Assembly (NCBI GenBank): GCA_002633005.1 | Contig: NMRA01000394.1 | Span: 352,930 to 416,929 of the forward strand | Reading direction: 5' to 3' | Source: Phoronis australis | Lineage: Eukaryota; Phoronida; Phoronidae | Length of the DNA stretch: 64,000 nt | Shown here: piece after piece, positions 11,522 through 22,000 of the stretch | How the letters are laid out: each line of letters begins with the position of its first letter | Numbering within the stretch: the first letter of the stretch is position 1 | Notes under the pieces: generated by a model | Told to the model about the DNA's origin: nothing | The model's input: only the letters and a program-made list of their open reading frames with translations | The model's database searches: none | Translations under genes and position numbers: made by a program

Positions 11522-13874
11522 CAGGGCTCGACATAATGAGCTGCAGGTCGCATTTGCGACCTGAAATTTGGAAATGCGAGCTGAGATTTTTGTCAGCTCG
11601 TATCGACTCGCAAAATGCGACCTGGAATTTTCAGTGTATGCGAGCTGAGTTTTTACACTTCTCAACAGATACCTGGCAAATATAAACCAACTCTTGTGAA
11701 TCCAACCGTTATTTGGTTGTTGCCAAATCCAAGTTCAAAAGAACACTAAGCGAGAACAACCCTCCCGATGACTTGTAAACAAGTCGCGTGAACATGGGAT
11801 ATGCAGAATCGATCTTTGACGCGTTTCATTGGCTAACATTTTCGGCTACTTTTGTAAATTTCTGGATTCGCCGAAGAAAGTTTCGGGCCACAGCATAACA
11901 CGTGAGAAAACAGCAGTGTTTCTATTCTTAAGTGATCAACTTACCAAACTTTGTGATGGAGAAATAAGTTTGTTTTTCGCGTAAGATGTCCTTATAACAT
12001 GTACCAAATATCCACGACAATATCCCTGATATCGCACAGCGGCACTGGTCGTGACTTAGAGATGTGCGTCTCGTCTTTTTATCGCATAAGACAGCCAAAG
12101 TGAAAATGACAACTCTATTAATCGCCAAACGACGGCCACGTGTTCACTTTCAGTTGCTTAGAAATTCTCTAACCCTTACTTGTTTCTTGGACTACGTGCG
12201 CAAAATATGATTTGTCATTCACACGTTGTTGCCAACGTAAAGTGTAGGCCTACTCTAGCGATTCAAGTGCGTGAACTTGCGCGTGCGCACCACTTCAAAG
12301 CTGCACATCAAAAGAGAACAGTGACAGTCCTAAATGAAAGGGTATACCGGCTTGGCTCTGTTAAGCACCCGGGTACGTGCCAGTGGTTTATTTGAATAAT
12401 GAGCTCGTAGATTCCCGGCGGTTATAAAAGATCCGATGCTTTACAATATTCTCCAGGACCGATATAACCCAGAACTGATATTTTCCTGTGATGATGCATG
12501 CGCGCACCCAGCCTTCAATATGGGGGGGCTCGTATTGTTAACGTTGTGGACCTTTTGGTAACAAAACAGCCGGTGGACTAAAAAAAGGCGGACGCACCAC
12601 TCTGAATTGCGCGTTTGTACTTGTTTAGCGGACTTTTGTCTCATTTTCTTGGACTTTTTGTTTCTCACAGGCGGACCTTTTTGCCCACTTCGCCAAATGG
12701 GGGGCTCATTCAAGCCACCCGAACCCCCCCCCCTGGGTGCGCTCATGCGATGCTTCCCGAGGTCGATGTTGCCTATATTCTATGCCCGTAGCCAGCTATT
12801 GCAACTAACCGGGTACTAGAGGCTAACGACTATGCTCACGCACAAGTCTACTCTCTACCTTTGAAGTGTTACATAATAAGCACTCACTGACCTACTAAGC
12901 GTTCCCCCTCAACTTTTGAAAATTTCCAATTAAGCGCCCAAAGTTCAGGCCATCACAGCGTACTACAAATGACCGCGCGTAGTTTAAAATTGACATGCAG
13001 CTTGTATAGAGTGTCGGTCTCATTTTACACAACAAATTCAAAAAACGTCTTTTCTCAATAAGTAAAAACCAAATCCCGGCTTTGTTTCATACCTCGGAAA
13101 GAAAGTTAAAACTAGTGACATGCGTGTCGTTTTGTGACTGACCCATTTTTCCCGCACTTGGAAGGTACTGAGGAGCAAACTCGAGTTAACCGATGGAAAC
13201 CCGCACGGAGTCGGGAATTATTTTGAAGCTATTCATTTCATGGAAAAAAAATTGTTGAGTACGCAAACAGCATAAGTGTCATATTTTTGAAATTTGCACT
13301 GAATTGTTCCCACGCATCCAAATACGTCATTCGGTTAGGGCACCGTTTCACGGATTTTTTTTGACAAATGTTTTTCAAACGTCTAGTTAAGTAGTAAAAT
13401 TTGGGCTGCGAACAAAAAGTGGAGGGAATTAGCACTCCTAACGACTTCGATGACACCCAGTAGCAGGTGAGAACTAACAAAATCGTGGATACTTTTTCAA
13501 CGGGCATTTTCTCCATTTTCACACTGGAGTGCACGTTTCAGTGAGAGAGCTCTGATTAAACTTTCACATAGACAACTTGCCGTGTGCTCTAGAGCCTTTC
13601 AATGGTGGTCATGAAGAACAGTAACGCCGTACCTGCATGAACGAACCCAATTTTGCGATCTGCTTTATTGTGAGTGTTTAACGCCTTAGGTAAGAGCATA
13701 TAATTAATCTTAACATTTCTCGATTATCTAAAAAGTCAATTTTGGCGCGTAAAAATGGCGAGAAAATTTTGCGACCTGGCATTTATGAATGCGAGCTGGA
13801 TTTTGAAAATGCGAACTGGGATATTGGCTAGATCGCAAATTGCGACCTGGCGATTTTAATAGCGTCGAGCCCTG
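11522..13874. mobile_element. 2.35-kb non-autonomous hAT-like DNA transposon
   Basis: The ends are perfect 11-bp inverted repeats, CAGGGCTCGAC at 11522 and GTCGAGCCCTG ending at 13874. Inside each end are repeated sub-terminal words: gcgacctg, gcgagctg and tcgcatttgcga. The flanks share ATTGG on both sides, a visible 5-bp target duplication. hAT elements usually make 8 bp, so class assignment rests on the CAGGG ends. The insertion splits a repeat whose intact copy is at 9985-10625. No transposase is encoded; it carries a nested copy of another repeat (12480-12745). Confidence 0.75.
12480..12745. repeat. dispersed repeat nested in the hAT-like element
   Basis: Contains 'atgcgcgcacccagcc', 'atatgggggggctcg', then 'ggactttttgtttctcacaggcggacc' and 'gcccacttcgccaa', ending in a C-run before 'ctgggtgcgc'. 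The same words, in reverse orientation, are at 41372-41620 and partly at 35600-35735. Confidence 0.7.
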
Positions 13875-13935
13875 ATTGGCAATGAGGTCTTGCCAGTTAA
13901 TTTCGCCAAGTGTCACTCCTTCGAGCGCTTTCATT
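13875..13935 (+). repeat. direct repeat unit, copy 2 (right part)
   Basis: Continuation of 10965-11521 on the far side of the inserted element. It matches 10575-10622 of the intact copy ('aatttcgccaa', 'gagcgctttcatt'). Confidence 0.7.
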
Positions 13936-16900
13936 ACTTAGGCATAAGGGTTGGTACTTGGTTTAGGCTAGCCAGCCAGCTAACTGTATGATGACTGTCG
14001 TCAAAATACAGCTAGCTGTATATTGTAGTGAGACGTCACTTGACCTGTCTCACTGCTGCGCTGGCCTTCTGCCGCGCGCGCCCTCTGTCGGCATCGAGAG
14101 ACGACTGCTGTTCGTCTTGGAGACTGCCGACGTTGGCTGTCCGGCCCATATGCCGGTAATGGCCAATGAGGGCGCATCATGAATATTAATTAAGCGGCCC
14201 TGCGGCCGATACACATGTTTGGATGCAGAGTGGCATTCGATACCCAGACCACACACCAAAGCAGAACTATTGAGCTCGACCACGGACAACTAAGATGTAA
14301 GGTAAGACACCTTTGAAGAATCACTACAATATTTATAATACCAAGGCTAGGTTTAGGCCTACCATATAGGCTACAGCAAACACATTTGACACTTTAAAAC
14401 CTATCTCAACAAGTGTGTAGTCGAGATCAAATTTAAATCGGTTTACAGACCTACTAGGGTACGTGTTGACTTGGGTTTTGGTCGACCTGGATACTGGATA
14501 GGATCTGACCTGTGACAGTGAGCCTGGCGACTGGCCGCGGGACTCGAAACTGCATTGAATACTAACTTACCTTTAACGCACTGGTCATTAGCAAGTCTCA
14601 ATATGAAGAGGCTGTGGTTCAGCGCAAATAAAATGCTAACTTAGCTGAAAACAGCTGCAAATTAGCAACAGATTGAGCAAATTTGACCCACATGAACGCC
14701 GGATAGACAACCATTTTCCTATCACGTGACCTGAAGGATTCCCTCACCTCGCTTTGGTAAACGGGAAATGCCGCTTGAGCAGGTTCGATGCACTCAGTGT
14801 CTATAACTCTTCGTCAAGGGTCAAAGAACGTTTATGTCAAACGACATGGGTATTGCAAAACTTAGTGTTTTTTCTTCATTCGTCTTTTTATTTAGGTTTA
14901 GATTGCTACAAATAGGTGGTTATGAGACAATTAAAAAATCCCAAGAAAATTACCCCGGTCAAGCCTCAGCGAACCGCAACTTCACTGAGTTGAGGACAGT
15001 AGGCCTAGATCGACGAGCCGCGCCTGCTTTCTTCCCATGCAGCCGAGATCTTTTTTACCTCTACCTGCACAATTTCCGAAGGAATCCACCGTGACACACG
15101 TGTCCTCGAAGGTAAAACGGCTGCAATAATCGCAGAATTCTTTTTTCTTTTTTTTCCTAAACAAGAATGAATGGACTCGACAGCTAGACACAGTCCAAGA
15201 GTTATTATCTCTGAGGCGATGGATGTTACAGGTGTGTCGCCGGTGACTTTCCAGCAGTCACTGGTACGGTGCGCGGCTGTACTGCTATGCGGCTGGGTTT
15301 AAGATATTTTACAGGCCTAACTATACTTAATTCCCGTACCAGGACTATTTTCAAAAAGATGTTGACTTGTTTACGATTGGGAAAGTCAGACCTTCAAGTC
15401 CGTTATTTCCCGGCGGCTACCGATAATCGTTTTTAGGGTTTCAGGCTTTTGTTTAGTACAGTCTCACGGTTTTGATTCAGTGTTTGGGCCGCATGTCTCA
15501 ATGTGCTACGGCACACAAACATTTTTTGTTGGTTTCATGACCAATTTAATAATTTTTCTTCTTTAATTATAAGCCATCACTTTTGCTGCCCAATAATCAT
15601 AAGCTTATAACATTTATCAAAATTGAAAAACTGGTACCCGATTATTACATCATCGTCAGGTCACTTTTTAACGTTAGTGGTTTTATGCTATCGCAAAATT
15701 AGGAGGCGAGAGGCAATTGAGTCCGGTTTCTCCGTGAGTGACCCTATAAGAAAAAGGCTTAAATAAGAAAAATGAGAAACGGGAGAGCCACGGATGCCAC
15801 CATTGACAGGGAACCAATCCAGATGCTCGGATTCTTATCAGACGATTTCAGACATGAACGGGAAAAGATATGGTGACAAATTACTCCAGTATCCTTTGCC
15901 ATAAAGATATATCTTTGTATATCATCTCCTAAAAATTGTCATATCGAGTTTGCTGTGAAACATCTTTACATAACAAGTTGTCTTGGGCTGTTACAAAGTA
16001 GGTGTGAAAAGATGTACAGTTTAAGTGAGCATTAAAACAACCCGCATACTGCAAAAATGGGAACACCCTAAGAAAGTAAAAATGTCTGAGACCAAACTGT
16101 TAGTCCAGCATCCAATGGCGGCTGTTCCTTCGCGGTCGTTGTCCCGCCCGTGTCCCATACGTTTCTGTTAAGCCCCCTGGCGGGTGTAGCGCCCCCTCAG
16201 CTTCATGAACTGTCAAGTACATAGTGCAAATTTATTATGAGGGTCTTCCAAAAGGCCGGGACACTTGAGACAGGGAAAGATGTATACTTTCACATGAACA
16301 GGATATCAATGGCAGTAGCCTACTTCATCAAACGCCACCCTCCGAGAGCGTTCCCCTTGAGAGGAGAGTAAAATAATACGATTAATAGTTTGACGGATGA
16401 AGTCACCATCGGAGGCCACCGTCTTAGATTCCCCTGGCACTAAAGGGACTTTGATATGAAAGGGTATCGTTTGGAAAATAAGAAAAAAGACAACAATACT
16501 GACGCTATCATCAAGTTCCCGTCCGTGACGGAACAATAAATATTTAAAAACGGTAAAGCAATCAACTCCTTTACCAGAGAGCGATTGCGAAAGGAACGGG
16601 GCCTCTGCCTTACAGGAATTTTATTTGCGTCTTTGTGTTTCTCTATAGCTGCCATTTTGAAAACCATTGTAATTTACCGTATTTATCATAAAACGTTGAC
16701 TTGTTTCAGTTATTCTGTCTCAACAGACTGCTTTGATATATGACGGGGACACTATAACTACACTTTTCCATTTTCGAAATTAGCAACGAAGAATAAATTT
16801 TATAGATGACTCAGTTTAAATTTAGGTTATGGCCAATTGTTTTTCTAAAGAGGAGAAAGAGTGGTCAACTTTTATGAAGCACTTAGCATTCAAACTTCAA

Positions 16901-18911
16901 AGCATACACGTATACGTTATAATGCTAGCGAATATAATACCATGGTACGAGTTGGACATATTTTATATAATGTATCAAGTAACTAGGGAATCGTTCTCTT
17001 TGGATTTACTTCATACCTACTGTTTTTTTTTCTTTGCCCTTAAGGCTCGCATTTACGCCGAGAAAGCATTTTCTACAGGAAATGTGTCTTTTGGAATTTC
17101 ATTGAAATAATTGTGAATATCAAGTTTTCTCTAACTTTCGAAAAGCTAGGTAAATCCAAGTGCGTGCAGAAGACACAAATTACAAAAAAATAATAAATGA
17201 GACTCCCCAACAAAAATGGCAAAGTTACCCCCAAACTGTAAATTAAGCGAAAACTTGGTTGTGACTGCCATAGGCGGACTAGATGGGACAGCTGATCCCA
17301 TATTGGTGAACGAGAGACATCGCAAACTCTGTATAAATGGATGTTACCAGAAATGTATTCTGATAATATGAACATGTATATGCAGAGGTAAACTGAGATT
17401 AAATAAGGTTCGTGCATCAATTTATCACACGGCGGGCATTGCCACTGACAAGAAAATCACCTAGTAAATGTTCGGCCAAAAAACCGCAGAATCAAGACAT
17501 ATGCCATGCAAGCGGCCAAAAAATTTATGTGATACTGTTTTGAAAACAACAAATAGGCTTTTTCCTAATCGGAAGGATTAAATTTTGGAAAATTGACGAC
17601 GACTACTACATGTATTAGTGATGGAATGAGATACAGGTGTCACGGTATTTGAATGTCAAAAACGTGGATGTTAAATCCGAAAGTATTTGTTCTGAAAACA
17701 GTTATAAGGAAAGCGATAAATCACCCTGTGCTGACCAAACTGTTGCAAGTGAGATTGTAGCACGTTCATCTCGCCGTCCCGCTCCAGGATAACTTTCCCC
17801 GTATCTGGTCACATTTCTTTGCTCGCGGACGGACAAAACCCGCTGCCGCTCATTATTAACAAACATTATCAATATATCAGCATTTGTTTTTGTTTTTTTT
17901 CTTTTTCATAGCTTAAGGCAGTACTTGTGAAATGGTTCTGTTTAAAACGAATAGTAGAAATGTGTTCACAAGTAGAGACTTTCATTCACATTTGATTTCT
18001 TCGTCGGGATTTAAGTTATGGGAAGTGTCGATCCACTACAAGGGAACGGTGTGCGAAGCTATAGAACTAAGTGCCAGTCGCGGTACATGGGATAATGTGC
18101 GCGTCAGGCCAGCCGCCGTGGGTAGGGACAAATAGGTGCCTCGATTAAAATGTTCACAAAAAATAGTACCATGGAGTTCACGTGGTTTCTGAATTGCAAT
18201 CGTACATTTAGTGCACTAAGCATTCTAAGAAATTGGTTTTGATTAATTCTTTATGCAGGTTGAGTACATCATTCTGAAATAAATTGGCGTATCGGTGTAG
18301 TTGATGATATTCAGTCACCATCTATCTGATTTTACCTCGTTACAATTAAGTTACCGAGCTAGACTTCGGGGTGGGGGTGGGATTGGTAACGTCGACTCGG
18401 AAACGCAGAGATCGAGTGTTGGGGAAGAGGAATTTGCAAAGTTGGGGCGATCGCCGGTGGGTGCGAAAAACGTTCCGAACTTGGCGACCTATCGACTATG
18501 GGAGAGTCTCGGCAAAGGTCGAATCTGTCTGTGACCCTAATGAACATTGACACTTCTGGCCCTTATGAGTAGAAACCTACGAGGAAGCGAACTGTGGGTT
18601 ATATTGCATTGTCAAAGTGGATTGAAGCCCGTGGCTGAGAACTTAAGACCGGTGATTTGCGATATCGTCGTCAGTGTTCTAAAGAAGCAATCCCCGCTTT
18701 ATTCAATAAGCATCCATACAAAAGCGCGCCCAATCTCGCAAATACGCGCCACCTAAAGGAGACTTTACGGGTGAATGGCCAAAGATAGAGGTTGCCTGAT
18801 TTAGTCACCTGAGGTTTGCTGTAGTTGTGTAGAGTAGAAGTACTATTGGTAGTGTCGTATCCAGAACTCTTACAAACCTCTCACCTACAAGAACGACTGG
18901 AGGGAGAGGCC
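13936..18911. other. upstream region of the plasmolipin-like gene
   Basis: No exon or mobile element was recognised with confidence. Several short open frames have no domain. GC-richer stretches at about 14040-14230 and 18360-18500 could be parts of promoters or 5' exons, but no core promoter or transcription start can be fixed by reading. Confidence 0.4.
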
Positions 18912-19079
18912 ATGAGTGAAGACGCTGAGAAGGGCCCTGAACAAGCTCCTGCTAGCGAACCGACACCGGCACCGGCAAGCAGTACACGTAGTGTCAACCA
19001 GCCCCCTCCAAGAGGACCTATAAAACTCGATAAGGGTTACGTAATCACGCTACCTGCGCTAATTAAAGTAGCAGAATTG
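18912..19079 (+). CDS. plasmolipin-like exon 1
   Basis: 56 codons from ATG to GAATTG|GTGAGT. It encodes the Pro/Ala/Ser-rich N-terminus and the start of transmembrane segment 1 (GYVITLPALIKVAEL). Confidence 0.9.
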
Positions 19080-22000
19080 GTGAGTGGTGTCATCTTTGTT
19101 ATCTGTCCATCTGCGCTACAGACATCGTCGTCATAATCAGGCGATCATTGCTATTTGTTGTGACAAGGTCAACTTCATTTACCTGTAACTAGGTCACAAT
19201 GTACACCTGGGTTTTATTTGAATGAGCGTGTACAACCGTTCGGCGGAACAAAAATTGGTCACGCAATGGAACTTGCGTGGAGATGATATGAAACTATGTG
19301 AGGTTTGAATCATTTCTCGTCTGAAAGATTTGCTTGTAAATTTTATCAACTATCGGAATTTTCGAAGTATTCCGGAATATCACGGCCATGCAGAGTTAGA
19401 ATTTGTGCAGTACATTTTAAACCTTTACTCAACCGTAGTACTCACCTCAATGTATACTGACAATCGATGCCAGCTCCAGACAAATCACGTTACGTAATCC
19501 TATTGCCCTAGTCTATGGATTACCAATTGTTCAACTTGTAACCTCGCCGTGTGGTTCATTCAAACCAAAAGCTTCTCCCTCACAAGACGTTTACATGTAC
19601 ATTTCATACTGTTGTACCAACTGATCTCTTTCAAACTGCGTTTACTGATTAGACGCATAAACGTAAATCCCACTTACGTTGCCTTTTGAATTTTCCTCAT
19701 TGTTGACAAACAAAAAACATTCATTGCACTTTACAAGCTGAACGCTTCAGAAACTGATTCTGTGTTCAATCCCAGGTTAATAACCTTAATTTCAATAGGA
19801 TGCTGAGACTGGTGCTTTCGTGGCATTTTGTCCAGTTTTAGTTGGCATACTTCTCGTGTTTAAAAAATCCCTTATATCTGTTGCAGCTAAAATGCAAACA
19901 AGGTTACTCTGTTAAGCATAAACTTGGAATCCTGCTTAATCTCAAGATCACGTATGCGTGAACTTGGAATACAAGAGGAAACTTGGAAATTTTCACTTAA
20001 GTAATTACGTTCACGTTGAAAAAAAAAAATGCACTGCTCTAATTCAAGTTCCAACAAACCGTTTTTCAACTATTGTCGATCTTATTCACCATACAATATT
20101 TGATTTAACCCCTTCACGTATTCCACTGATTCTTTGACACACGGTAAAGGAGAAAATAGGTGATCGTAAAGGCCAATAATTACAAAAATTTTGTACACTG
20201 AACAAAAGATTTTCACCCGATTGCCCTAATGAATATTCAGTTCTAAGTTCACGCATGCACAGTGTTGATATAAAGCAGAATTTCAATTTCACGCACAGCA
20301 AATTCCTCCACAAAGTTGTCTCAAACCTTTCCACAAACCTTGATAGAAATTAAATTCTATCCCCAAATATCAAGGTTCCTAAACTAAAAGGTCAACGGAC
20401 TCATAAACGCGGGCACGGACGCATGAACACGACTCACGGACCTGCAATATACGATCCACATAAACAATAACAATCGGTTTAAAGGCGAAGGCAACCTTTT
20501 TCATGTCATTTTTAGCAAAAATAAGGTTCGCTGATTATCCCAGACAAATTTTTCACTTATTTACTGCTTTTCGTAATTCAATTAATTACTCGTCATTTAC
20601 TCTGGAAGTAACGTTTTGGGAGAAAATAATTTCGCGCCAATTTCTTTTCATATAGTCTCACTGTGAGAGCAGTCGAGTCAGTCATTGTTCTACCTCGGTT
20701 GTGATAAGTTCGGTCGTCGTTTGCTTTTGCTTACGAGTCAGTCAACATGCCACGCTGTTGCTGCGTACTGGGGTGTTCTCATTATCGTCTCACGTACAGA
20801 TGAAGAACTGTCCCACTTGCCCGAGTGTCCCGTGACACACTCCCACTGGGGGGTGATCTGAGCACCCAAACTGCTTTCATCCCGCCGTGTGACTCCCTCG
20901 CCACACACCTGGCACCTTCTAAATAGCTCCAATACAAGTCCACAATAAACTTATCAAACTTAGGCTCACCGATCTGTTCATTGGATGACGAACTGTCCTC
21001 TTCACTGGGTGTCGAACTGGGCCTGTATTCACTCCCACTACTCAACATCGCTGCAGGGCTGCTTACAGGCTCTGGGCTAGAGACAACAGCACAGGGCGAA
21101 TCACTGCTCGTTCCCGGAATTGCACGCAATGGGGTACGTTCGGAGGCACGGGTGACAGAAGATGAAGTGCCTCCAGTCACTGTACATAGTGGCCACAGCT
21201 CGCGAGGCTTCTCGCTTCAAAAAAGCACTTCTCGGGGTTGGCGGCGGGGCACTGCAGGACATCAACGACGGTATGGTACCCTTCTTCAAGCGTTGTTTCG
21301 CAGGGACCTTCTTCAATTCAGCGTACATATCTCTGTCGTAATCTGACGGCAGAAAATGCTAGCCACACGCTCGGTAACCCACTGCTTCGTACGTTGCGTA
21401 GACGAGTAGCACTGCGTTCTTCACATGAACGATCTAGCCAAGTACGGCGAAGTGTGTCATCCTTCGGAAAGCGACGCAAGGTACCCAAAGCGCGTGTGAG
21501 ACGATAATGAATGGAACGGCATGAGAATTTTCGGACGGATCCGGCTATTAGTGTGCCCCCTTTTAAAAGGCAATTTTAGTTTTTGTGTTTGCTTCTGTAT
21601 CTTCAGAGCTTCTTGACGAATTTTCATGAAATTTGACAAATAGGTACAAGTTAAGGTGTCGACGTTGCCTTCTCAACGTATTCTGCGCCACTTAGCGGTC
21701 TTTCCTACTGTTTTTGATGAAATTTTATATTGTGTTCCCACTGAGAAGAGGACGGCTCGCGATAACTTTCGGACGGCTTCGACTACTTTGACTCCCTCCT
21801 AATGGAGTTTGTGCGTCTGCGGCTGTATCGTTGAAACCAGTTTCGGGAACAATGTTAAATTTTATAAGTATATTTGTAATAAAATAACAACGGATGGTGA
21901 CGACTTTTTGGCCCCTTAGTGACAATTTCACTGTTTTATTAAGTTTTCCCTTGCATGTTTAAAGTTCCTTGATGGATCACTACGTTTTTATACTAGGAAA

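Larger units (their letters stand above)
20747..21530. pseudogene. THAP-domain gene remnant broken by an inversion
   Basis: On the plus strand an ATG at 20747 opens a C2CH zinc-finger start, MPRCCCVLGCSHYRLT, then hits a stop at 20801. The continuation lies on the minus strand from 21510 down. There one reads HYRLTRALGTLRRFPKDD and TWLDR, then in shifted frames RTKQWVTERV, HFLPSDYDRDMYAELKK, GTIPSLM, a Ser-rich linker, and finally LELFRRCQVCGE and GKWDSSSSV. THAP domains have this order (GC..Y, FP.D, W, HF, PS). The later CQVCG...W region is seen in many invertebrate THAP proteins. Besides the inversion there are at least two frameshifts, and the second zinc cysteine reads Ala (VAS for VCS). 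It lies in intron 1 of the plasmolipin-like gene and is probably a retired transposon-related gene. Confidence 0.75.

Noticed and set aside
12441-12819. Gly/Pro-rich open frames on both strands near 12.5-12.8 kb
   Set aside because: They are translations of the dispersed repeat with G/C runs, and the same words recur at 41.4 kb with an N and broken frames.
20782-21180. Minus-strand 132-codon Ser-rich frame as an independent gene
   Set aside because: Its Ser/Pro-rich part and the EPKF..F stretch are the linker of the THAP remnant. It continues in another frame (LELFRRCQVCG), so it is part of the pseudogene.
21496-21510. Programmed, switchable DNA inversion at the THAP remnant
   Set aside because: The 15-bp inverted repeats could suggest a switch. 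But no recombinase is encoded nearby, such switches are not established in animal nuclear genomes, and the gene also carries frameshifts. A one-time microinversion is the simpler reading.
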